A DNA stretch of 42,289 bases, from NCBI GenBank assembly GCA_949893755.1, contig CATLCV010000017.1, forward strand, positions 1 through 42,289, read 5' to 3'. Position numbers and translations under genes: made by a program. The notes under the pieces were generated by a model. It had not been told where the DNA came from and did not search any database. It saw only the letters and a list, made by a program, of their open reading frames with translations. Shown here in pieces: positions 8,792-16,272 of the stretch. Positions within the stretch are counted from its first letter, which is position 1, and every line of letters starts with the position of its first letter. The DNA comes from an uncultured Lachnospiraceae bacterium (lineage in GTDB: Bacteria; Bacillota; Clostridia; Lachnospirales; Lachnospiraceae).

Positions 8792-8838
8792 ATCATTTCC
8801 CCTTTGATTCATCAAGGTATCCTGCTTCGAGCAGTTAA

Positions 8839-8900
8839 GAACTGTATGGAAATAACTTCTGCATTTTGACTTGTCTGCACAAGTTATTTTCCTACAGTTC
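8839..8900. repeat. Imperfect 20-bp inverted repeat between two genes
   Basis: Arms at 8839-8858 and 8881-8900 are complementary at 18 of 20 positions with a 22-base loop. A second small hairpin (CTGCT/AGCAG, 8822-8834) is adjacent. They lie in the 165-base gap between the iron-sulfur protein and the ABC exporter. No T-run follows on the minus strand, so an RNA-processing or stability element, or a small mobile repeat, is as likely as a terminator. Confidence 0.6.
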
Positions 8901-8956
8901 CTTACCATTTAAGTTCTGTCTGCACACAACTGCCCTGGTCTTCCGCGGCAGTATTC

Positions 8957-10081
8957 TCATCTCTTCAGCTTCTTTAACAATGCTCTGCCCGACGCAAGTG
9001 CCTTATGGAATCTCAGAAGCTGTGAAAATGACAGCATCCTGTGTAAAGCCATAAAGAGCCCCCGGCTTTTCGCTGCCTCTGTCGGACCTGTCAGCCGCGG
9101 CTGGAGCACATCCCTCTCCTCACAGGCAAACCAGGAAACCTCATCCCGGACTGCTTCCCATATGTCCCGGGCCTTCTCCGTATGGAGGATGACCAGCGAG
9201 GTTCCCATGCCGTCGTCAATCTCCGGCTTCACCTTCTCAATCCCCCAGAAGTCCCCAATCGTAATGTCACTGTTCCTCTCCACTGTACAGAATTTACAGT
9301 CATGGCAGGATGGGCGCAGGATATGGTTGGTAAAATACATCCTGCAGTATTCATCCGCATATAGGGAGCCGGAATACTCCTGTCCGTCGATCACATAGGC
9401 ACAGGTATGCCCGCTGTCGCGCATCCTTTTATCCCGGAATGAAAAATCCGTCATTTTTCCGCCGTGCTTCTCTTCCAGGTACTTCACGTAATCTCCCCAG
9501 ATTCCCGGGGAAGGCACCCCATAGCAGACCAGATCCGCCAGGATCAGTCTTGGATAGGGCTGTTTCAGATAAAGCCTTAAGCCTTCCGCCTGGCAGGGCG
9601 TTCCGCAGAACAGCACCCACTGCTCCTCTTTCAGCCGCGTCTCGATCTTCCGGTAGATCCCTTTCATACTGCTCTGAACATATTTGGTCCTTTTCACCGA
9701 ATCCAGCTCTTCCCTGCTATGGATCTCCCGATGTACAACTCTCATATTTTTATCATAGGCCGCGCCGAAAACAACACCCTGCTGCCGAAATACATATTCC
9801 GCAAGAATCGGGAACATTCCGCCGGAGGAACTGGCATACCGTACGTTTTCGTCCTTTGCCTGTACGGCAAAATACTGCCGGCTCCCCTCTTTTATCGGAC
9901 TCTTCTTTTTAATGGGACATACATCCTCACATCGTCCGCAGTCCACACACAACTCCCTGTCAATCTTCGGATAGCGGAAGCCTTCCCGGTCAATGACCAT
10001 CCGAACCGCATCCTTCCGGCAGACATCAACACATGCGCCGCAGCCGCAGCACTCTTTCTTTTTCACAAATAAATTTTTCAT
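8957..10081 (-). CDS. F420-hydrogenase-beta-like iron-sulfur oxidoreductase
   Basis: A 374-residue protein with two N-terminal [4Fe-4S] ferredoxin motifs (C11-x2-C14-x2-C17-x3-C21 and C45-x2-C48-x2-C51-x3-C55P). A coenzyme F420 hydrogenase/dehydrogenase beta-subunit domain follows, with CGTPCQAEGLRLYL, DLVCYGVPSPGIW and the late Cys cluster SCHDCKFC near DITIGDFWG. The family is common in polysaccharide clusters beside pyruvyltransferases in bacteria that lack F420, where its reaction is not established; a flavin-linked redox step on a sugar or lipid carrier is a guess. The start ATG has AAGGTG 7 bases upstream. It begins 11 bases after the GT2-pyruvyltransferase fusion, so they are probably co-translated. 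Confidence 0.87.
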   Translation of the reverse strand: MKNLFVKKKECCGCGACVDVCRKDAVRMVIDREGFRYPKIDRELCVDCGRCEDVCPIKKKSPIKEGSRQYFAVQAKDENVRYASSSGGMFPILAEYVFRQQGVVFGAAYDKNMRVVHREIHSREELDSVKRTKYVQSSMKGIYRKIETRLKEEQWVLFCGTPCQAEGLRLYLKQPYPRLILADLVCYGVPSPGIWGDYVKYLEEKHGGKMTDFSFRDKRMRDSGHTCAYVIDGQEYSGSLYADEYCRMYFTNHILRPSCHDCKFCTVERNSDITIGDFWGIEKVKPEIDDGMGTSLVILHTEKARDIWEAVRDEVSWFACEERDVLQPRLTGPTEAAKSRGLFMALHRMLSFSQLLRFHKALASGRALLKKLKR

Positions 10082-10092
10082 ATCCGCACCTT

Positions 10093-12315
10093 TTATTCCC
10101 CGGTTTCCAAGTGTTTCAGCAGGAACTCGCCGGATGCTCTCACGCTTTCCTTCGTCCTCTCTCTTACAGTCTCCCAGTCTATCCCGTCATGGATATCGAT
10201 CCCCGGTTTCTCTTCACACAGTCTGTCCTGCAGTCCGTGAATGTCAATAATATTCCTCATCCTGGCCCCCAGGCGGCTGTGTACAAACGCCAGAAACTGT
10301 TTTTCATAAATTATGCTGAACGCCACCGCATGGAAGGAATTGGATACCACATACTCTGCCTTGTGGATATACCCCAATAATTCCGCAGGCCCTGCCGTAT
10401 GATCCACTTCAAAGCCCGCATTGGTCCCAAGCTGTCCGGCACGCACCTCAATGACCGGAAGTCCCGTTTCCTGAGAAAGCCTCTTCGCGTAATCCGACAT
10501 CGCCTCGTTCGGCTCCGTAACATAAACCAGAATGTAGCTTCTGTCCTTCACTCTGTCCGGAATCCGTTCCACCTTCTGCCAGGACTCCTTTTTCAGGAAA
10601 AATACCGGATCCAAAACGGCTGTCACTTCTTTTCCATAAAGCCTTTCCACATACGGGACTGCAGCCTCCTCCCGGACAGATACGGCATCCAGATTGCGGA
10701 CCAGTTTCGCGAATTCCTTGTCATGACGCTGTGCAAGCTCCGCCCCGCCAAAGCTGGCCGCATAGGAAATGACTTTTTTCTTCCATTTATTATCAAACGC
10801 GCCGAAATATGCTTTGCGAAGCCCGCAGGTGATATCCGGATTCCAGATCTGGTCGCTTCCCACCACATAATATTTATATTTCAGCCTTTTCAGGCCCGCT
10901 AAGGATAAGACCCTCTTCTGCCTTTTATCTACCAGGTACTTATATCTGAAATAGTTCATATTTCTCAGCTGCCTGGAAAAATCCTCCTTTGTCTGCAGAT
11001 GGATCCTGAACTCATTCCACATATTGAACAGTCCCCAGATCCGCCCTTTCAATCCCCTGATCGGCGCATACGGGATCCACCAGTGCCTGCCGGTCATATA
11101 GAATGGTTCATAACGGACGATATCCGCCGGTTTCCCGTTCCTGCGCAGAAAGGTTTTCAAACCATATGCCTGCAGCATCGCGCCATAATTATTGGAGCAA
11201 TGAAACGTAATGATGCCAATATCCGAATGCTTTTTTCTCATCGTAAATGCCTCCTTCCATTTCAGCAGTCCGGGCACCTGACGGTTGACCGGAACAAAGA
11301 CAGGGTGACAAAAAAAGCAAAGACCATACAGCAGCTTTTCACTTAAGACAAGCTGCCGAAACATAGGATGCCTTCTCTCTCTGGCCGCAAGCTTTCTCAA
11401 GCTTCTGCAGCCCTTTTGGTTTCCCGCGTTTTTCAGCATCTCATAGTTTTTCTCAATCTGTACGATGCCAAACCGTTCCCAGGTCAGCGCAAAATCCGTA
11501 TTCCCTCTTTTGTATTCTTCGTCCCGGATCCTTCTGCTGCTTTCAAAATATCGCTTTCCACTTCGCATCGCCGAAGACTGTGTCACACTCTCCGGATGGA
11601 TCCTGTAATAGTACCAGTCCTTCCGCAGACAGGCAGCCCGAATCTGATTTCGGATAAAATAATACAAAAACAGGGTGTCTTCTCCATTTGTCAGGCTCCT
11701 GTCAAACCGAAGCGCTCCGATGGCAGCCCTGCGCAGCAGCTTCCCGCCGATCCCTGACAGCTGATTCACATATTGAATATGGAACCAGTTCTCCGCGTCT
11801 TTTCCCTCTGCCGTCTCAAACCAGGTATGTATATCCGTCCTCCGGCCTGCCGCCGACCGTACCGCCTCTGACACCTCCGCCGCCGATGCCGCATCCGATT
11901 CCTTCTCCGCCCATGCCGTATCCAGCACCGCATCCAGTTCCCGCGCCTCCAGCTTCCTGTAACCGCAGAATACCAGATCCGCCTGCCGCTCTTCCGCCTG
12001 CCGGACCATGTTCTCTATAAGAAGCGGATGGATCACATCGTCACTGTCCAGGAAAAAAAGATATTCTCCTCCCGCTGTCTCAATCCCATAATTTCTTGCC
12101 GCGGAAACGCCTCCGTTCTCCCGGCGGTGCAGCCGGATCCTGTCGTCCGTCCGCCCTAGCTCTTCGCAGATCTTTGGCCCCCGGTCCCTGGAACCGTCAT
12201 CAATCACGATGATCTCCATATCCCGGAATGTCTGCCTGAGTACGGAATCCAGACACTGTCTGATGTATTTTTCCGATTGATACATCGGAATGATAACCGA
12301 TACCTTTTTCCTCAT
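10093..12315 (-). CDS. GT2 glycosyltransferase fused to polysaccharide pyruvyltransferase
   Basis: A 740-residue two-domain protein. Residues 1 to about 340 are a GT2 (VSVIIPMYQSEKYI, VIDDGSRDRG, FLDSDDVIHP, LTNGEDTLFLY). Residues from about 359 are a polysaccharide pyruvyltransferase domain of the CsaB/PssM kind (GIITFHCSNNYGAMLQAY, YVVGSDQIWNP, SYAASFGG, VSNSFHAVAFSIIY), which would add a pyruvate ketal to a sugar using phosphoenolpyruvate. I start at the ATG at 12315 with GGAG about 10 bases upstream; an extension begins at a TTG. An internal ATG at the domain junction has its own strong ribosome binding site. Module B holds the same two activities in separate genes. The segment around residues 155-185 is alanine-rich and looks disordered. 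Confidence 0.9.
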   Translation of the reverse strand: MRKKVSVIIPMYQSEKYIRQCLDSVLRQTFRDMEIIVIDDGSRDRGPKICEELGRTDDRIRLHRRENGGVSAARNYGIETAGGEYLFFLDSDDVIHPLLIENMVRQAEERQADLVFCGYRKLEARELDAVLDTAWAEKESDAASAAEVSEAVRSAAGRRTDIHTWFETAEGKDAENWFHIQYVNQLSGIGGKLLRRAAIGALRFDRSLTNGEDTLFLYYFIRNQIRAACLRKDWYYYRIHPESVTQSSAMRSGKRYFESSRRIRDEEYKRGNTDFALTWERFGIVQIEKNYEMLKNAGNQKGCRSLRKLAARERRHPMFRQLVLSEKLLYGLCFFCHPVFVPVNRQVPGLLKWKEAFTMRKKHSDIGIITFHCSNNYGAMLQAYGLKTFLRRNGKPADIVRYEPFYMTGRHWWIPYAPIRGLKGRIWGLFNMWNEFRIHLQTKEDFSRQLRNMNYFRYKYLVDKRQKRVLSLAGLKRLKYKYYVVGSDQIWNPDITCGLRKAYFGAFDNKWKKKVISYAASFGGAELAQRHDKEFAKLVRNLDAVSVREEAAVPYVERLYGKEVTAVLDPVFFLKKESWQKVERIPDRVKDRSYILVYVTEPNEAMSDYAKRLSQETGLPVIEVRAGQLGTNAGFEVDHTAGPAELLGYIHKAEYVVSNSFHAVAFSIIYEKQFLAFVHSRLGARMRNIIDIHGLQDRLCEEKPGIDIHDGIDWETVRERTKESVRASGEFLLKHLETGE
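11239..11256 (-). promoter_or_regulatory. Internal ribosome binding site and start at the domain junction
   Basis: On the minus strand AAGGAGG (11250-11256) lies 8 bases before an in-frame ATG (11239-11241) that begins MRKKHSDIGIITFH, exactly where the pyruvyltransferase domain starts. It would give a 382-residue free pyruvyltransferase in addition to the fusion. Confidence 0.6.
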
Positions 12316-12334
12316 AGCTTTTCTCTCCAAAAGG

Positions 12335-12343
12335 TGATATAAT
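12335..12343 (+). promoter_or_regulatory. Extended -10 promoter for the DUF4832 gene
   Basis: TG at 12335-12336 and a perfect TATAAT at 12338-12343 form an extended -10 element about 40 bases ahead of the plus-strand gene. No good -35 is seen, as is usual for extended -10 promoters. The 69-base gap is shared with the start of the divergent module A operon. Confidence 0.6.
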
Positions 12344-12384
12344 GTCCCTGTTTTTAAAAATAACTTTGTAAAGACAGGAATCCC

Positions 12385-13842
12385 ATGACCATGAAATTAA
12401 AAAAACTTCTGATCGCTGTTTCTTCCACAATCTGCATCTGCCTGATCGCCGGAATATTCCTCTTATTCCTGACACTGCGTTTTGTCAATTACACTCCCGA
12501 CGCCTGTGCGGAATCTACGGAAGAGCTTCAAAACCCATACATTGGCTGGTATCAGATCCATAATTACATGCTTTCTGACACCGAGTCCTATGATCTGTCC
12601 GAAATTCTTGATCAGGAACACCGGGCCGGCCTTGTGCTGCTGGAATTTAATCTGCAAAACTATGCGGACCGCCCCATCAGCGATTACGGTCTCTCCCTTC
12701 TCGATCAGGTTCTGGAAAGCTGGCAGTCCACGGGCAGACAGCTGATCCTCCGCTTTTTCTACGACTGGGACGGAAACGCGCTGGAAGCGGAGCCCCGGGA
12801 TCTGTCCCTGATCCTGACGCATATGTCGCAGACATCAGAAGCTGTAAACCGTTATTCCGATTGTGTCTATCTCCTGCAGGGCATCTTTATCGGTCCCTGG
12901 GGAGAGATGCACGGCTCCCGCTATGCAAACAATGAGGATATGATCACGCTGACACGCCACCTGGCCTCCGTCACGGATCCCGAGATCTTTCTGGCTGTCC
13001 GCACGCCCCAGCAGTGGCGGCTTCTTGCAGACTCTGCGGAACCGATTGACAGATCCACGGCCTTTAACGGATCACTGGCATCCAGACTCAGCCTGTTCAA
13101 TGACGGCATGCTGGGCTCGGATACAGACCTGAGCACCTATGCTCCCGGCTCCGGCTCCGGTGAATTCTCATACGATCAGAAGAGAAGCCGACAGGATGAG
13201 CTTGCGTTCCAAAACCGTTTATGTACCTGCGTACCAAACGGAGGGGAAGTCGTGGTGCCCAATCCCTACAATGATTTTCCCGCTGCTGTGGCAGATCTTT
13301 CGGCAGCCCGCGTTTCCTACCTCAACAGCGTCTATGACGAAGCTGTTTTCTCCAAATGGCGGGCCGCGCTCTGTACGGAAGCTTCACCGTATCATGGCAT
13401 GAATGGTTTCGACTATATTTCCAGGCATCTGGGATACCGGTATGTTCTTCGTTCCTCCGAATGCGCGCCGGTCCTTCCCTGGGAAAAGACTACGGAGCTG
13501 ACCGTCATTTTAGAGAATATCGGTTTTTCCAACTGCTACCGTCCCTTTGACGTATCCCTGACCCTGACGGAAGCATCCACGGACAGAACCTTTACCTTCC
13601 CTGTCAACACAGATACCCGCCTCTGGGCTCCCGGGGAACAGGTCACCCTTACGTTACCTGTCCATTTCCGCGAATATGCCACAGGCTCTTATGATGTTGC
13701 TCTCAAGATCACCGACCCCGTTTCCGGCAGTCCGGTTTATCTTGCCAATGAGGGCGCCGTTACCAGCAGCGGGCAAACACTCGGGCACCTGGACATTACC
13801 ATATTCCCCAAGCAGGACTCTTCCTCGTTTTCCGAAAACTAG
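12385..13842 (+). CDS. Membrane-anchored DUF4874/DUF4832 glycosidase-like protein
   Basis: A 485-residue protein with an N-terminal signal anchor (about residues 6-32), so it acts outside the cell. NPYIGWYQIHNY and LVLLEFNL fit the DUF4874 N-terminal region, and RFFYDWDGN, GIFIGPWGEMHGSRY and the C-terminal beta-rich domain (from about 380) fit DUF4832. These domains resemble TIM-barrel glycoside hydrolases; the GPWGEMHGS segment holds a likely catalytic acid. Exact activity is unknown. It is the only plus-strand gene between module A and the Pel operon and has its own promoter. A role in trimming or anchoring an exported glycan is inference. Confidence 0.78.
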   Translation: MTMKLKKLLIAVSSTICICLIAGIFLLFLTLRFVNYTPDACAESTEELQNPYIGWYQIHNYMLSDTESYDLSEILDQEHRAGLVLLEFNLQNYADRPISDYGLSLLDQVLESWQSTGRQLILRFFYDWDGNALEAEPRDLSLILTHMSQTSEAVNRYSDCVYLLQGIFIGPWGEMHGSRYANNEDMITLTRHLASVTDPEIFLAVRTPQQWRLLADSAEPIDRSTAFNGSLASRLSLFNDGMLGSDTDLSTYAPGSGSGEFSYDQKRSRQDELAFQNRLCTCVPNGGEVVVPNPYNDFPAAVADLSAARVSYLNSVYDEAVFSKWRAALCTEASPYHGMNGFDYISRHLGYRYVLRSSECAPVLPWEKTTELTVILENIGFSNCYRPFDVSLTLTEASTDRTFTFPVNTDTRLWAPGEQVTLTLPVHFREYATGSYDVALKITDPVSGSPVYLANEGAVTSSGQTLGHLDITIFPKQDSSSFSEN

Positions 13843-13873
13843 AGTGCAGAAGAGCCCTGCCTCTTTTGTCCCG

Positions 13874-14653
13874 TCAGATCTTATCCGCGCTCAGAAGTCC
13901 TACCTCCTCGTCCATCTTAAGCACCTTTACCCGGAATACTACGATCAGGACGCTGAACATGACTCTGAGCATATACCAGAATGGCTTCAGCCCGGAATGC
14001 ATGCTCTTTCCTTCGGTCCTCGCATGCATCACCGCCGGGATCTCCACGACCCGGAACTTGATCAGCATCATCAGGATGATCATATTCGCGTCCGGATATT
14101 TATCGTCAAAATGGTCATATTTCGAATAATACAAAAATGCTTTTCTGCTTAATCCCTGCAGTCCGGTGGTCGGGTCCGCGATCTGATTTCCCGTTATCAT
14201 CCGGATCAGGAAACGGAACATCGTATAGACGATCCGTTTCGGCAGGGAAACCGGAAAGTCAGAGCTCTCCTTCATAAACCTTGCTCCGAGCACGATATCC
14301 GGGCATCGTCCGTCCGCGTCTGCTTCTTTGAGCTTCCGGTAGATCACCGGAATATTGCACACATCATGCTGACCGTCCCCATCCATCTGGATCACATATT
14401 GATATCCCCTGCGCACCGCATATTTATAACCCGTCTGCAGCGCGCAGCCATACCCCATATTGTATAGCTGGGAGAGCATGGGATACTGCATTTCCTTTAC
14501 GATCCAGTTTGTGGAATCTGTGGAGGCGTCATTTACGATCAGGATATCCGCGATATCCTTCATTTCCAGCGCTTCCAGCTGCGTAAGCAGTCTCCGGATA
14601 TTATTCCCTTCATTATAAGACGGTATGATGATCAATAATTCTTTATTCTTCAT
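13874..14653 (-). CDS. DPM1-like GT2 glycosyltransferase
   Basis: A 259-residue enzyme of the dolichyl/polyprenyl-phosphate mannose synthase group: LLIIIPSYNEGNNI, LIVNDASTDST, QMDGDGQHD as the DXD site, and ADPTTGLQGLSRKAF. Such enzymes place a sugar on polyprenyl phosphate for use by membrane GT-C enzymes. A hydrophobic segment near the C-terminus (about 225-245) would hold it at the membrane. It overlaps the upstream GT4 gene by four bases and is the last gene of the Pel-type operon. A DUF2304 protein two genes upstream is a frequent companion of such enzymes. Confidence 0.88.
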   Translation of the reverse strand: MKNKELLIIIPSYNEGNNIRRLLTQLEALEMKDIADILIVNDASTDSTNWIVKEMQYPMLSQLYNMGYGCALQTGYKYAVRRGYQYVIQMDGDGQHDVCNIPVIYRKLKEADADGRCPDIVLGARFMKESSDFPVSLPKRIVYTMFRFLIRMITGNQIADPTTGLQGLSRKAFLYYSKYDHFDDKYPDANMIILMMLIKFRVVEIPAVMHARTEGKSMHSGLKPFWYMLRVMFSVLIVVFRVKVLKMDEEVGLLSADKI

Positions 14654-15873
14654 GATCTTTGTCCCCCTGGCAAGACTCTGAGCAGCTTTTCGATCTCTTC
14701 TTTCTGAGCCGTTGTTTTCTTCGCAGCCGCCTGTCCGAGCCTTTTTCTCTTTTCGTGATCCTTTAGAAGGTCTGCAATACTGTCCGCGATCGCCTGCGGG
14801 GTCAGTTCGCAGAGTATGCCGTCCTCTCCGTCCGTGATCTGCTCCCGGTTGCCGTTGCAGTCCGAAGCGATCACCGCGCAGCCCAATGTCTGCGCCTCCT
14901 GGATGGCAATACTTTTCCCTTCAAATCTGGTGGCATGGATATACAGGTCTGCCTGCGCATAGTAGGGATACGGATTGGCCACGGCTCCAAGAAGCACAAA
15001 ATCCTCTTCCAGTCCCGCGGCGGCAATCTGTTTCTCCAGCATGCTCCTCTGGTCTCCTTCCCCCAGCACATACCACCTTGCCCGCCAGCCTGCGTCCTTC
15101 AAAAGCTTCATCGCTTCCACCGCGATATCATACGCCTTCTGGTATGTCAGCCTCCCTACCGTCAGAAGCCGCATCCCCTGGCAGGTATCCGGAAAGCCTC
15201 CCGCTTCCTCCGCCCGTCTCCGGATTCCCTCCTGGTCGATCAGGTTATGGAAGATCTCTGTCTTTGCGGATAATTCAGGGTACACCGCCAGAAAATGGGA
15301 TCGCACCTCATCGGAAACCGTGAATATCCGGTCAAACCGCTCCCAGCAGCCCTGATCCATCTCCCTGGTATATCCCGCGCTCTCGTAGTCAATATGTACA
15401 AACGCACATTTTCGGTCCGCCTTTACATGCTCCGCCACATAGTAGGCAGAAGCCCCTTCCAGATATGCGACAGCCATATCAAACCTCTCGGAAAAACGCG
15501 GAGAACCGTCAGAGATCATCCGCCACAGCAGCTTATCCGGTTGAACATGCCCGGTTCTCCTCATGGCCGTATAATGTTTTATAATAAAACGCAGCTTCCG
15601 AAACCATCCTCCGTTCCGAAAAAAGGAAGTACATACGGTCCGCATCATGAGCCGCTTTCCTTTTTTCGTCAGTACGGACTGATTGCTGAACCTGGTATTC
15701 AAGAGCCTGACATGAGACGGCAGTTCATCGATCATCACGCCCTGTCCCATGATCACATAAAGAGAGATCTCATATTCCGGGCTGTCCAGGTGTCTCAGCA
15801 GCTCCAAAAGGGCTGTCTCCGCGCCTGCCCGCCCCAATGTATTCACAACGAACAGAATTTTACTTTTCTTCAT
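14650..15873 (-). CDS. GT4 family glycosyltransferase
   Basis: A 407-residue GT-B enzyme. The N-terminal half begins KILFVVNTLGRAGAETALLELL and the C-terminal half holds LLTVGRLTYQKAYDIAVEAM and the donor-binding E-x7-E motif in FEGKSIAIQEAQ. GT4 enzymes are retaining transferases that use nucleotide sugars in the cytoplasm. I start at the ATG at 15873, with AAGGAAG a few bases upstream, which overlaps the DUF2304 gene end by 14 bases; a further ATG lies 21 bases earlier. It would add a side sugar or initiate a second glycan alongside PelF. Confidence 0.87.
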   Translation of the reverse strand: MKKSKILFVVNTLGRAGAETALLELLRHLDSPEYEISLYVIMGQGVMIDELPSHVRLLNTRFSNQSVLTKKGKRLMMRTVCTSFFRNGGWFRKLRFIIKHYTAMRRTGHVQPDKLLWRMISDGSPRFSERFDMAVAYLEGASAYYVAEHVKADRKCAFVHIDYESAGYTREMDQGCWERFDRIFTVSDEVRSHFLAVYPELSAKTEIFHNLIDQEGIRRRAEEAGGFPDTCQGMRLLTVGRLTYQKAYDIAVEAMKLLKDAGWRARWYVLGEGDQRSMLEKQIAAAGLEEDFVLLGAVANPYPYYAQADLYIHATRFEGKSIAIQEAQTLGCAVIASDCNGNREQITDGEDGILCELTPQAIADSIADLLKDHEKRKRLGQAAAKKTTAQKEEIEKLLRVLPGGQRS

Positions 15874-16270
15874 CGTGTTCTTCCTTGTCTTCATGGTCCT
15901 CTCCCACCATCCTGCTCAGCCTGTCAAGCTCTTTCAGGATCGCCTCGTTTTCCTGGTTCAGCAACGCCACATGCATGGCCATTTCCCGCTCCTTGAGGAT
16001 CAATTGGGAGATCATCGCGCTTGTCCGGAACTCCTCAAACAAAAATATGGCTCCCACGCAGGAAAACGCCAGCCCCGTCCCTGTCGCAAGGTATCTCGTC
16101 CATTCCGAGAATACCGGGACGACCCCGATGAGAAACAGCACAATCCCCAGCAATACCCAGATCACGGTATAGTTCACTGTAATCTTTTTATAGGAGTGCA
16201 TCAGAAAGCTGACAACCATGAGCAAGACTCCTCCAAGCCCGATTCCGAACCTTATCATATTGGCATCCAT
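15860..16270 (-). CDS. DUF2304 family small membrane protein
   Basis: A 136-residue protein with three predicted membrane segments (about 5-24, 33-52, 62-84) and a charged, heptad-like C-terminal tail (about 88-136, acidic at the end). This matches DUF2304 proteins, which are commonly encoded next to GT2 enzymes and are thought to help them at the membrane; their biochemical role is not known. A strong GAGGAGG, formed by the last codons of pelG, lies 7 bases before the ATG. It fits a membrane partner for the DPM1-like GT2 two genes downstream. Confidence 0.75.
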   Translation of the reverse strand: MDANMIRFGIGLGGVLLMVVSFLMHSYKKITVNYTVIWVLLGIVLFLIGVVPVFSEWTRYLATGTGLAFSCVGAIFLFEEFRTSAMISQLILKEREMAMHVALLNQENEAILKELDRLSRMVGEDHEDKEEHDEEK

Positions 16271-16272
16271 GT

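Noticed and set aside
13843..13873. Two-way terminator between the converging DUF4832 and GT2 genes
   Set aside because: An AAGAG/CTCTT pairing with a short T-run exists, but the stem is too short to call with confidence.
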